Numbered from the stretch's first letter, positions 6,094 through 12,826 are shown. The stretch is DNA of 12,826 nt from Methylococcales bacterium (GCA_023134955.1 JAGLUC010000250.1:1-12826), one strand, 5' to 3'. The notes: generated from the sequence alone by a model not told the origin. A program made the numbers and translations.

Positions 6094-7108
6094 TGATACT
6101 CTGACCCCGATTAGGAGGTTGCTGGTTTTTGAATTCATTGTCGGTGGTGGCTTTTCTCAACAATTATTACCAGAATCATTGGCAAAAGAAGGCGAATTGA
6201 TGCTGAAAACATTGGTTGATGAGCTGGCTTTGCTTGCTGATCTTGAAATAACCGTTTTTATTGATTGGCGATTTGAATCTTTAGTCTTATCGGGCAATGT
6301 TAATAAGATAGTTGTATCAAGTCAGCAATCGGTTTTTGAGTTATTATCTGAGTATGTAGAAAGGTTTGATTATGTGTGGCCAATCGCACCAGAAATGGAG
6401 TCAATTTTACAAGAAATCTCTGTTTTAATTGAAGAAAAAAACAGTCACTTGCTTAATTCATCGGCAAAAGCGGTTGCTGTTTGTAGTGATAAATGGGCAA
6501 CTTATCGACGCTTAAAAAGCAATAAAGTTTCAGTGGTGGAAAGTTATCAATTACAACAGTTTGATGAAAAAATTGATCTACCATGGGTTATAAAACAGAG
6601 GGATGGTGTAGGCTGTATTAATAACTATCTTATTTCTACTCAATCTGAATTTGATACAGTAAATAGTCAAATTAATAAAAAATCGGATTATCTGCTTCAA
6701 CCTTATATAAAAGGCCAGTCTCTAAGTTTGTCTTGTTTATTTAATAAGGGTGAGGGCTGGATTATTTGTTGTAATCAACAACAGATTTCTGTCAAACAAG
6801 GTCGATTTGAATTAAAGGCTTGTCTGGTTAATATTGATACACTTAATGGTATTCAGCAATATCAGCAATTAGTTGATCAGGTCGCCCATGCAATTCCTGG
6901 TTTATGGGGTTATGTGGGAATTGATATAATCCAGCCAGAATTTGCTGAGCCTCTAGTGCTTGAAATAAATCCTAGATTAACAACCTCATATGTGGGGATT
7001 TATCAGGCACTTGGTTTTAATGTGGCAAAAGCAGTCATAAATTTGATTGATGGTGATCCAGTTATTAAAAAAACATTCAATCATCAAATTGACGTTAATT
7101 TATCATAA
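6077..7108 (+). CDS. mfnD: ATP-grasp ligase, MfnD-like (methanofuran/methylofuran biosynthesis)
   Basis: A 343-residue ATP-grasp protein. The family N-terminus LLVFEFIVGGGF (15-26) is followed by the helix LPESLAKEGELMLKTLVDEL (31-50). The ATP-grasp core includes VIKQRDGVG (171-179) with Lys173, the LLQPYIKGQSLSLSC strand (206-220), and the metal-binding end LVLEINPRLTTSY (293-305) with Glu296 and Asn298. MfnD in methanogens attaches glutamate to tyramine in methanofuran synthesis. In methylotrophs the related enzyme should act on the equivalent step of methylofuran, where the acceptor may be tyrosine-derived. The first 14 residues are encoded by transposon end sequence and are not part of the family. 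The expected native start (Met-Arg-Arg-Leu-Leu-Val) now reads ATT-AGG-AGG at 6110. It is followed after 9 bp by the mfnF-like gene, whose ribosome site overlaps this stop. The family call is firm; the exact substrate is inferred. Confidence 0.85.
   Translation: MKRTINDTLTPIRRLLVFEFIVGGGFSQQLLPESLAKEGELMLKTLVDELALLADLEITVFIDWRFESLVLSGNVNKIVVSSQQSVFELLSEYVERFDYVWPIAPEMESILQEISVLIEEKNSHLLNSSAKAVAVCSDKWATYRRLKSNKVSVVESYQLQQFDEKIDLPWVIKQRDGVGCINNYLISTQSEFDTVNSQINKKSDYLLQPYIKGQSLSLSCLFNKGEGWIICCNQQQISVKQGRFELKACLVNIDTLNGIQQYQQLVDQVAHAIPGLWGYVGIDIIQPEFAEPLVLEINPRLTTSYVGIYQALGFNVAKAVINLIDGDPVIKKTFNHQIDVNLS
6096..6112 (-). repeat. Right inverted end of the RAYT element
   Basis: ATACTCTGACCCCGATT is the inverse complement of the left end with one mismatch. 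In the ATP-grasp frame it encodes part of the non-conserved leader (residues 7-12, DTLTPI). Confidence 0.75.
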
Positions 7109-7117
7109 GGAATGAAA

Positions 7118-8173
7118 ATGCAGCAACGCATTGTAGGCTGGGATATTGGAGGTGCTCATATTAAAGCTGCCGTACTTGAGTCTAATGGTTGTATCTCTAA
7201 AGTTTATCAAAAACCATGCCCTTTATGGAAGGGTATTGAACTTTTGCATCAAGCTGTCACTTCAATAATAGCTGAAATTTCTGATAAAGATGCCCGACAT
7301 GTTATGACCATGACGGGTGAGCTGGTTGACCTGTTTGATAATCGGGATCAAGGCGTTGAGGTGATTATTAAGGCCATGCAGGCATGTGTTAAAAACAGTG
7401 AGCTATTTATTTATGCAGGATTTGAGGGCTTTTTAACTCCTCAGCAAATACAAAAACAGCATTATATTTCAATCGCTTCTGCAAACTGGCTGGCGAGCGC
7501 ATCATTTTCTGCAACTCAATGTCAAAAAGGGCTTTTTATAGATATAGGAAGCACCACTACTGATATATTATTGTTAGCTGAGTATAAAGTTCAAGCCATT
7601 AGTTTGACAGACTATGACAGAATGGTTTCTGAGGAACTGGTTTATACAGGTATTATAAGGACAGCCGTTATGGCCGTTGCTCAAACAGCTTATTTTAATG
7701 GTCAAAGTATGGGATTGATGGCAGAATATTTTGCGACCATGGCAGATGTCTATCGTTTAACAGGTGAGTTGAATGAAGGGCATGACCAGACTGATACGGC
7801 TGATGGCGGAGAGAAAACATTATTAGCCAGTGCCAAAAGATTATCCAGAATGACGGGTTATGAGTTTGTTGAGAAAGATTTGTTAATCTGGAAACAGTTG
7901 GCAAAAAACATTAAAGCACAGCAAAAAAACAGAATTAAAAAGGCTGTTGAAAGGCAACTTTCTCGTCACCTTATCACAGAAAAAGACTTTTTTATTGGTG
8001 CTGGAGTAGGGCGTTTTTTAGTTAAACAAATAGCCAATGATTTAGGATTTCCTTACCTGGATTTTTCTGAAATTGTAGACAATAAACTAATTAGTTCAGT
8101 GGTAGATGTTGCTGATTGTGCACCTGCTGCCTCGGTTGCTAAGCTGGCAAGTAAATACCCAATTTTCAGCTAG
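7118..8173 (+). CDS. mfnF: Hydantoinase/oxoprolinase-family H4MPT-linked protein, MfnF-like
   Basis: A 351-residue protein with two ASKHA-type phosphate loops: GWDIGGAHIKAAVL (7-20) and FIDIGSTTTDILLL (140-153). MTMTGELVDLF and a MAEYFATMADVYRLTG segment complete the signature of the H4MPT-linked C1-transfer family. The archaeal member MfnF joins the aminomethylfuran diphosphate to gamma-glutamyltyramine, the step that builds the furan-phenol ether of methanofuran; the same role in methylofuran synthesis is inferred here. I chose ATG 7118 because TAAGGA (7106-7111) sits about 7 nt before it, while ATG 7112 directly abuts this site; using 7112 would add two residues. The ribosome site overlaps the stop of the preceding ligase gene, pointing to coupled translation. 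It carries two loops like other sugar-kinase/HSP70/actin relatives, but has no sugar-kinase signature beyond them. Confidence 0.87.
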   Translation: MQQRIVGWDIGGAHIKAAVLESNGCISKVYQKPCPLWKGIELLHQAVTSIIAEISDKDARHVMTMTGELVDLFDNRDQGVEVIIKAMQACVKNSELFIYAGFEGFLTPQQIQKQHYISIASANWLASASFSATQCQKGLFIDIGSTTTDILLLAEYKVQAISLTDYDRMVSEELVYTGIIRTAVMAVAQTAYFNGQSMGLMAEYFATMADVYRLTGELNEGHDQTDTADGGEKTLLASAKRLSRMTGYEFVEKDLLIWKQLAKNIKAQQKNRIKKAVERQLSRHLITEKDFFIGAGVGRFLVKQIANDLGFPYLDFSEIVDNKLISSVVDVADCAPAASVAKLASKYPIFS

Positions 8174-8192
8174 TTTTTTGAATCAATATTGT

Positions 8193-8201
8193 TGTTATAA
8201 T
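8193..8201 (+). promoter_or_regulatory. Candidate extended -10 promoter for pabB
   Basis: TGTTATAAT (8193-8201) is a perfect extended -10 (TGnTATAAT). No good -35 hexamer lies 16-18 bp upstream, only T-rich sequence, which an extended -10 can tolerate. Transcription would begin near 8208, about 22 nt before the pabB ATG. This would let pabB and the genes after it be expressed apart from the two upstream cofactor genes. Confidence 0.5.
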
Positions 8202-8218
8202 ATACATTCTTAATGTAT
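8202..8218. promoter_or_regulatory. Perfect 7-3-7 palindrome over the predicted pabB start point; possible operator
   Basis: ATACATT-CTT-AATGTAT is a perfect inverted repeat directly after the TATAAT box, covering the predicted transcription start. Its size and position fit a dimeric repressor site. It is AT-rich, so chance is possible, and it could also form a small 5'-leader hairpin. Confidence 0.4.
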
Positions 8219-8229
8219 TTCTCTGTTCA

Positions 8230-9606
8230 ATGACTTCGACACAACAACAAAAAATCACTTTACCCTATTTTGAAGATAGCTCAAAAATATTTCAATCTAT
8301 AGCAAATAAACCATGGTCGGTTTTTCTTGATAGTGGATACCCATATACTCAGCAAGGTCGCTATGATGTTTTTGCTACAGACCCTGTCGTTACATTGGTT
8401 ACTACTGGCAATACTACTAAAATTACCGAGCATGATAAGGTTGAGTTTTCTGAACAAGACCCCTTTTTTTTGTTAAAAAAACATTTAAATAAAGGTTTTA
8501 AAGCGATTGCAGATATGCCATTTAATGGCGGTGCAATAGGCTATTTTTCTTATGATTTGGCTCGTCGATTGGAGAAAATCCCCGTTATTTCCATGGATGA
8601 AGAAAATATCCCGGATATGATGGTAGGGATCTATCCATGGGCTGTTATTGTCGATCATCAAAAAAAGAAAAGTCATTTAGTGGCTAATGAAATAGAGCCG
8701 CAAATGTTGCTGAATTTGATTGAGCAATTTAGTTCTATCTCTACTGAACAGTCAAAAGATCAGTGTTTTAGTATTACAGAAAAACCTTCATCCAATATGG
8801 ATAAGAAAGCTTATCAACAGGCTTTTGAAAAAATAAAACATTATCTGAAAGAAGGGGATACTTATCAAGTCAATCTGGCGCAACGTTTTTGTGCGCAATG
8901 TACGGGTAATCCGTGGTTTGCTTATAAAGCCTTGCGCAAAATTAATTCAGCTCCTTTTAGTGCTTATTTAAATATGCCTGAGGTTCAAGTGTTAAGTTCT
9001 TCACCTGAACGGTTTCTTAAAGTCAGAGAGGGAGAAGTAGAGAGCAAGCCTATAAAAGGCACACGACCCAGGCTTAATGACCAGGCAGCAGATAAAAACC
9101 AGATAATAACCTTGTCAAATAGCAAGAAGGACAAGGCAGAAAATGTGATGATTGTTGATTTGCTAAGGAATGATATTAGTAAAAGTTGTCAAGAAGGATC
9201 GGTTAAGGTATCCAAGTTATTTGAGGTGGAAAGTTTTGCCACAGTTCATCATTTAGTCAGTACGGTTAAAGGTATTTTAGCCGATGGACAACATGCAATT
9301 GATTTACTGAAGAGTTGTTTTCCAGGTGGTTCAATTACGGGGGCACCGAAAATTCGTGCTATGGAAATTATTGAGGAATTAGAGCCTAATCGACGGGGAG
9401 TTTATTGTGGTTCAATTGGCTATATTGGTTTTGATGGTAATATGGATAGCAATATTGCGATTAGAACCCTGGTTCATTCAAATAATAATATCCGTTTTTG
9501 GGCGGGTGGAGGCATTGTTAATGACTCCGTGATGGAAGATGAATATCAAGAAAGCTTTGATAAAGCAGATGCTTTACTTGGCTTATTGGAACAATTTCGT
9601 CAATAA
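8230..9606 (+). CDS. pabB: Aminodeoxychorismate synthase component I
   Basis: A 458-residue chorismate-binding enzyme of normal PabB length. The active-site motif is PIKGT (274-278) with Lys276, the lysine typical of PabB; anthranilate synthase (TrpE) has alanine there. Other motifs are SSPERFLKV, ENVMIVDLLRNDI, GGSITGAPKIRAMEIIEELE and YCGSIGYIGFDG, all at the expected places in the C-terminal half. It converts chorismate with ammonia to 4-amino-4-deoxychorismate, the precursor of p-aminobenzoate for folate and, in H4MPT users, for the aminobenzoate moiety of H4MPT. The glutaminase partner (PabA/TrpG) and the lyase (PabC) are not in the window. The start ATG lacks a clear ribosome site. The 56-bp gap before it holds a promoter candidate and a palindrome. 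The stop overlaps the next start in TAATG. Confidence 0.95.
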   Translation: MTSTQQQKITLPYFEDSSKIFQSIANKPWSVFLDSGYPYTQQGRYDVFATDPVVTLVTTGNTTKITEHDKVEFSEQDPFFLLKKHLNKGFKAIADMPFNGGAIGYFSYDLARRLEKIPVISMDEENIPDMMVGIYPWAVIVDHQKKKSHLVANEIEPQMLLNLIEQFSSISTEQSKDQCFSITEKPSSNMDKKAYQQAFEKIKHYLKEGDTYQVNLAQRFCAQCTGNPWFAYKALRKINSAPFSAYLNMPEVQVLSSSPERFLKVREGEVESKPIKGTRPRLNDQAADKNQIITLSNSKKDKAENVMIVDLLRNDISKSCQEGSVKVSKLFEVESFATVHHLVSTVKGILADGQHAIDLLKSCFPGGSITGAPKIRAMEIIEELEPNRRGVYCGSIGYIGFDGNMDSNIAIRTLVHSNNNIRFWAGGGIVNDSVMEDEYQESFDKADALLGLLEQFRQ

Positions 9607-10178
9607 TGAAAGTTATTAAGCTCGGTGGCAGTTTAATGACTGATAAAACAGTGTTAAAGCGTTGTTTAAAAACGATTAAACAACGTTGTTATGAGCAAGT
9701 TGTGATTGTGCCAGGTGGTGGTGTTTTTGCCGAGCAAGTCAGAAGCATTCAAAAACAATGGAAATTTGATGATAGAATTGCTCATCAAATGGCATTATTA
9801 TCTATGCAGCAAATGGGGTTATTGTTTAAAAGTATTGAATCTTCATTTGAAATGGCTGGAAGCCTTGTGGAAATACAACAAGCCTCTTCTAATCAGTTGC
9901 TTAGTATCTGGTCTCCTGATATTAAACAGCTTGATAATGATAGCGTTGAAGCGAACTGGAATATTACTTCAGATAGTCTGGCAGCCTGGTTGGCTACACA
10001 ATTAAAAGCAACAGAGCTGATTTTAATAAAATCTGCAAATATTCCAATGGAAGTAGATTTACAGAAACTACAAGAACTAGGCATAATTGATCCATCATTT
10101 AATGAATTAAGCAAAAATTCATCATATAAAATTACTGTTATTAATCATCATAGGTTTAATGAATATTCCAATTTATAG
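9606..10178 (+). CDS. mfnE: Amino-acid-kinase-fold protein, MfnE-like phosphate kinase
   Basis: A 190-residue, short amino-acid-kinase-fold protein. KLGGSL (5-10) is the N-terminal nucleotide loop, VPGGGVFAEQVR (35-46) the second glycine-rich loop, and WNITSDSLAAWLA (118-130) with LILIKS (138-143) the nucleotide-binding half. Members associated with H4MPT genes match archaeal MfnE, which phosphorylates aminomethylfuran phosphate to the diphosphate that MfnF uses. Finding both in one operon supports the assignment. Its ATG overlaps the pabB stop by one base (TAATG), suggesting translational coupling. Its last 20 bases overlap the start of the DUF2959 gene. It is shorter than aspartate, glutamate or uridylate kinases and lacks any regulatory domain, so those are less likely. 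Confidence 0.85.
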   Translation: MKVIKLGGSLMTDKTVLKRCLKTIKQRCYEQVVIVPGGGVFAEQVRSIQKQWKFDDRIAHQMALLSMQQMGLLFKSIESSFEMAGSLVEIQQASSNQLLSIWSPDIKQLDNDSVEANWNITSDSLAAWLATQLKATELILIKSANIPMEVDLQKLQELGIIDPSFNELSKNSSYKITVINHHRFNEYSNL

Positions 10179-10821
10179 TCAAATACTGACTTTTATAAAG
10201 AACAGTGTCAATAGCGTCTATTACCAGAGTAGAGAGTCTTTTCTTGGACATCATAAACGAGATATTGTGGTAATTAATGTTGATCAAGCCTGTAATAGTC
10301 TGAAAACGACTAGAGATCAGTTTGAAGATGCATTGGAACAATTTAAAGATATTGTGACCGTTGATGAATCTTCACTTGAGCACCGTTATAACTTATTGAG
10401 AAGACAGTTCGAGTTTTGTAAAGCAAGATCAGATGATGTCAGTAGCAGAATTGTGATGATTGAAGAGGCCAGTAATTCCTTGTTCAGAGAGTGGGAAGGC
10501 GAGCTGGAAGATTATAATAGCCGTGCTTTACGAGCAAAAAGCAGGCAACAGTTAAAAACTGCTATGAGGCAATATAATCGATTAATCAGAACCATGCGTA
10601 ATGCGGAAAGCAAAATTCATCCTGTATTGGCAGCCTTTAAAGACCAGGTGCTTTTTTTAAAACATAATCTTAATGCCCAGGCTATTGCTGCCTTGCAGCA
10701 TGAATTTCTTGAAATAGGTATTGATATTGCACAATTAGTTGAAGTCATGGAAGTGACTATTAAGGAAGCCAGTCAGTTTGTTTCTACATTAGTTGATCAA
10801 AAAGCATTGCCTTCGGCTTAA
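10159..10821 (+). CDS. DUF2959 family protein, without the usual lipoprotein signal
   Basis: A 220-residue, charged, helical protein. It matches DUF2959 across its length: SVYYQSRESFLGHHKRDIVV (19-38), ALEQFKDIV, LFREWEGELEDY, QYNRLIRTMRNAESKI and HPVLAAFKDQVLFLKHNLNA with AIAALQHEF near the C-terminus. The function of the family is unknown. Coiled-coil propensity is high, suggesting self-association or a scaffold role. Family members I know begin with a lipoprotein signal ending in Cys shortly before the Tyr-Tyr pair; here there is none, and the stretch TFIKNSVNSVYY has no lipobox. The ATG at 10159 has AGG (10152-10154) 4 nt upstream and overlaps the kinase gene by 20 bp. The frame is open upstream to a TAA at 10108-10110 and would encode a basic-hydrophobic stretch, but with no standard start codon. 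It ends 18 bp before mutL, so the two are probably co-transcribed. Confidence 0.82.
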   Translation: MNIPIYSQILTFIKNSVNSVYYQSRESFLGHHKRDIVVINVDQACNSLKTTRDQFEDALEQFKDIVTVDESSLEHRYNLLRRQFEFCKARSDDVSSRIVMIEEASNSLFREWEGELEDYNSRALRAKSRQQLKTAMRQYNRLIRTMRNAESKIHPVLAAFKDQVLFLKHNLNAQAIAALQHEFLEIGIDIAQLVEVMEVTIKEASQFVSTLVDQKALPSA

Positions 10822-10839
10822 GGAGTCTTTAATTAAGCC

Positions 10840-12711
10840 ATGAGAATAAAATCTCTGCCTACCCAATTAGTTAACCAAATTGCTGCGGGAGAAGTGGTTG
10901 AAAGACCTTCCTCTATAGTGAAAGAGTTACTTGAAAATTGTTTCGATGCACAGGCAACACAAATAAACATTGAAATAGAAAAAGGTGGTGCACAGGGTAT
11001 CAAGGTTCGTGATGATGGTTGTGGTATTTATAAAGAAGATTTACCGCTGGCATTATCTCGTCATGCAACCAGTAAAATAGCTAATCTACAAGATTTAGAG
11101 CATGTTGCCAGTATGGGCTTTAGAGGTGAGGCATTACCTAGTATTAGCTCGGTAGCCCGATTAACTTTAATTTCCAGAACTGAACAAGCCGATTGTGCAT
11201 GGAAAGTAACAGCCGATGGTTCGGAAAAAGACTTTAATCCTCAGCCAGACCCACATCCACAAGGCACAACAGTTGATGTGCGAGATTTGTTTTATAACAC
11301 ACCAGCAAGACGCAAGTTTTTAAAAGCAGAAAAAACTGAATTTTCACATATTGAAAGTTTAATTAAAAAAATGGCTTTAAGTCGTTTTGATATTGGTTTT
11401 TCTTTGCATCATAACCAAAGAGAAATTTTAAATTTAAAACCTGCTGAATCAATTTCTGCTAAAGAAAAGCGAATTGCCAATATTTTTGGCTCGGCTTTTA
11501 TTGAAAATTCAGTGTATATAGATTTTGAAGCCTCTGGTTTACAATTATCTGGCTGGGTAGGCTTGCCAACATTTTCTCGTAGCCAGCAGGATATGCAGTA
11601 TTTTTATGTCAACGGACGATTAATCAGAGACCGTTTAGTGACACATGCGGTGAAACAGGCTTATCAGGATGTTTTATATCATGGCCGGCATTCGGTTTTC
11701 GTTTTATATTTAAATTTAGACCCAGCCTTAGTAGATGTTAATGCTCACCCTGCCAAGTTGGAAGTCAGGTTTCGTGAAGGGCGATTAGTACATGACTTTT
11801 TGTTTAAAGCCTTGCATCGCTCCTTAGCTGAAATCAGACCAGGTGAGCAGAAAAGTGTGCTTAAAGTGGAAGAATTTACACCGCTTAAAGGTGATAATTC
11901 AAATGCTGATTTAATGGAGTCAGTGCAAAAACAAAGCAGTCTTTTTTCTACACCGCCTCCTGTTCAAGCTTCATTGCCAATGAAAGTCGCGGAACAGATT
12001 GAGGCTTATGCAGCTTTATATCCGAAAGATAAGTCAGATTTAGTTGATGATACAGTTAGCCCTTATAGGGTAGATTTAAATATTGTTGAGACTGAAAACT
12101 CTTATCCTGATGACCCTATTGAGGGTATGCCGCCCTTAGGCTATGCTATTGCTCATTTGCATAGTATTTATATTTTGTCTGAAACTGAAAAAGGTATTAT
12201 TTTGGTTGATGCACATGCCGCACATGAACGTGTTACTTATGAGCGTTTAAAAAAACAATATCATAGTGGAACAGTGCCCAGTCAACCTTTATTATTACCA
12301 TTAAAAATTCAAGTCACTATTGCAGAGGCCGATTTAGTTGAGCAAGAACATCAATTTTTTTCAGGTTTAGGCTTTGAGCTTAATCGTACCGCGCCTGAAG
12401 CGATTGTATTAAGGTCAACCCCTGCTTTATTAGGGCGAGAAGATATGGATACTTTAATTCGAGAACTTTTAGCCGATATGGTCAGTTATGGTTTAAGTCG
12501 GCGAATTATTGAAAAATCGAATGAGATATTGGCAACTATGGCTTGTCATGGCTCTGTTAGAGCCAAACGCAAATTAACTGTTAATGAAATGAATGCTTTG
12601 TTAAGGGATATGGAGCACACAGAACGAATTGGGCAATGTAATCATGGTAGACCGACCTGGATTGAGTTGAGTACTTCAGATTTAGATAAGTTTTTTTTGC
12701 GAGGCCAATAA
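10840..12711 (+). CDS. mutL: DNA mismatch repair protein MutL, endonuclease-type
   Basis: A full-length, 623-residue MutL. The N-terminal GHKL ATPase holds NQIAAGEVVERPSSIVKELL (12-31), the helix KELLENCFDA, RDDGCGI (57-63), RHATSKI, GFRGEALPSIS and DVRDLFYNTPARRKFLK. An acidic linker (about 340-425) leads to the C-terminal dimerisation domain. That domain has DAHAAHERVTYE (457-468), which fits the metal-binding endonuclease motif DxHA-x2-E-x4-E with Ala for the usual Gln. It also has ACHGSVRA (568-575) and QCNHGRP (599-605), the other two motifs of nicking MutL proteins. MutL couples MutS mismatch recognition to strand incision; this form should nick by itself, without MutH. The ATG is fixed by family alignment. 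AAGGAG at 10820-10825 is 14 nt upstream, rather far. The usual neighbour miaA is not seen in the 115 bp that follow. Confidence 0.97.
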   Translation: MRIKSLPTQLVNQIAAGEVVERPSSIVKELLENCFDAQATQINIEIEKGGAQGIKVRDDGCGIYKEDLPLALSRHATSKIANLQDLEHVASMGFRGEALPSISSVARLTLISRTEQADCAWKVTADGSEKDFNPQPDPHPQGTTVDVRDLFYNTPARRKFLKAEKTEFSHIESLIKKMALSRFDIGFSLHHNQREILNLKPAESISAKEKRIANIFGSAFIENSVYIDFEASGLQLSGWVGLPTFSRSQQDMQYFYVNGRLIRDRLVTHAVKQAYQDVLYHGRHSVFVLYLNLDPALVDVNAHPAKLEVRFREGRLVHDFLFKALHRSLAEIRPGEQKSVLKVEEFTPLKGDNSNADLMESVQKQSSLFSTPPPVQASLPMKVAEQIEAYAALYPKDKSDLVDDTVSPYRVDLNIVETENSYPDDPIEGMPPLGYAIAHLHSIYILSETEKGIILVDAHAAHERVTYERLKKQYHSGTVPSQPLLLPLKIQVTIAEADLVEQEHQFFSGLGFELNRTAPEAIVLRSTPALLGREDMDTLIRELLADMVSYGLSRRIIEKSNEILATMACHGSVRAKRKLTVNEMNALLRDMEHTERIGQCNHGRPTWIELSTSDLDKFFLRGQ

Positions 12712-12803
12712 AAAAATAAGTACAACTAGTAGTCCGGCAACTTTGGTTTGATGGATGGAAGATCTAAGAGAATAAGGAAAAAAAGCGTTCATTTTAATAC
12801 TTC

Positions 12804-12824
12804 CTCACCCAATCTGCTGGGGAG
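12804..12824. repeat. Imperfect palindrome at the window's right edge
   Basis: CTC-A-CCCA (12804-12811) pairs with TGGG-GAG (12818-12824) around a 6-nt loop, with one bulged A. It lies about 90 bp after mutL with no T-run inside the window. It resembles the CCTCACCC...GGGGAGAG type of intergenic repeat seen in many proteobacterial genomes. It is cut by the window edge, so the full unit is not visible. Confidence 0.3.
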
Positions 12825-12826
12825 AG

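Larger units (their letters stand above)
5329..6112 (+). mobile_element. RAYT-type transposable element with inverted ends, about 784 bp
   Basis: The element is bounded by AATTGGGGTCAGAGTAT (5329-5345) and ATACTCTGACCCCGATT (6096-6112), which are inverse complements at 16 of 17 positions. Between them lies a single gene, the HUH transposase. No target-site duplication is visible, as expected for HUH single-strand transposition. The exact outer edge is uncertain by about four bases, because the AATT/GATT may be element or host. The right end lies inside the start of the downstream ATP-grasp gene. Confidence 0.75.

Noticed and set aside
7695..7904. Minus-strand 69-codon open frame
   Set aside because: Antisense to the conserved mfnF-like gene, with no family features.
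8485..8676. Minus-strand 63-codon open frame
   Set aside because: Antisense to pabB, with a composition unlike a protein gene.
8230..9606. Anthranilate synthase (TrpE) as an alternative to PabB
   Set aside because: The active-site motif is PIKGT with lysine, typical of PabB, where TrpE has alanine; no trp genes are nearby.
9706..10114. Plus-strand (9706-10005) and minus-strand (9893-10114) frames
   Set aside because: Both are shadows of the mfnE-like gene, whose own frame carries the conserved kinase motifs.
10156..10341. Minus-strand 61-codon open frame
   Set aside because: Antisense to the DUF2959 gene start, with no supporting motif.

Overview
The window is AT-rich and densely coded. 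It most likely comes from a gammaproteobacterial methylotroph or methanotroph (Methylococcales-like). That placement is inferred from gene content: archaeal-type genes for the tetrahydromethanopterin/methylofuran (H4MPT/MYFR) one-carbon pathway sit beside ordinary proteobacterial housekeeping genes. No rRNA, tRNA or marker gene fixes the taxon.

Layout. Positions 1-70 hold two palindromes arranged like a REPIN (paired inverted REP elements). A minus-strand O-antigen ligase/polymerase-type membrane protein (123-1490) is divergent, across only 11 bp, from a secreted LapG-like transglutaminase-type cysteine protease (1502-2149). A convergent minus-strand gene (2170-2880) encodes a HisA-like TIM barrel of the kind found with H4MPT genes. 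It is divergent from a large methyl-accepting chemotaxis protein (2969-5287), which has a good sigma-28 type promoter candidate in the 88-bp gap. A compact RAYT-type HUH transposase element (about 5329-6112) with near-perfect 17-bp inverted ends lies between the chemotaxis gene and the one-carbon genes.

From 6077 to 10178 comes the core: mfnD-like ATP-grasp ligase, mfnF-like hydantoinase/oxoprolinase-family protein, pabB and mfnE-like amino-acid-kinase-fold protein. By homology mfnD/E/F build the methanofuran-type cofactor, while pabB makes 4-amino-4-deoxychorismate, the precursor of the p-aminobenzoate moiety of H4MPT (and of folate). The two cofactors act in the same formaldehyde oxidation route, so the block looks like a cofactor-supply operon. 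The genes are tightly packed (9-bp gap, 56-bp gap with its own promoter candidate, 1-bp overlap, 20-bp overlap) and run on into a DUF2959 gene and mutL (10840-12711), whose product carries the endonuclease-type MutL motifs.

Points worth most attention: the transposable element has apparently replaced the start of mfnD, so that translation now seems to begin inside the transposase gene; a palindrome overlaps the predicted pabB transcription start; the HisA-like protein has no assigned reaction; and the DUF2959 protein lacks the expected lipoprotein signal. No gene-free stretch exceeds 300 bases. I saw no tRNA, rRNA or CRISPR array.
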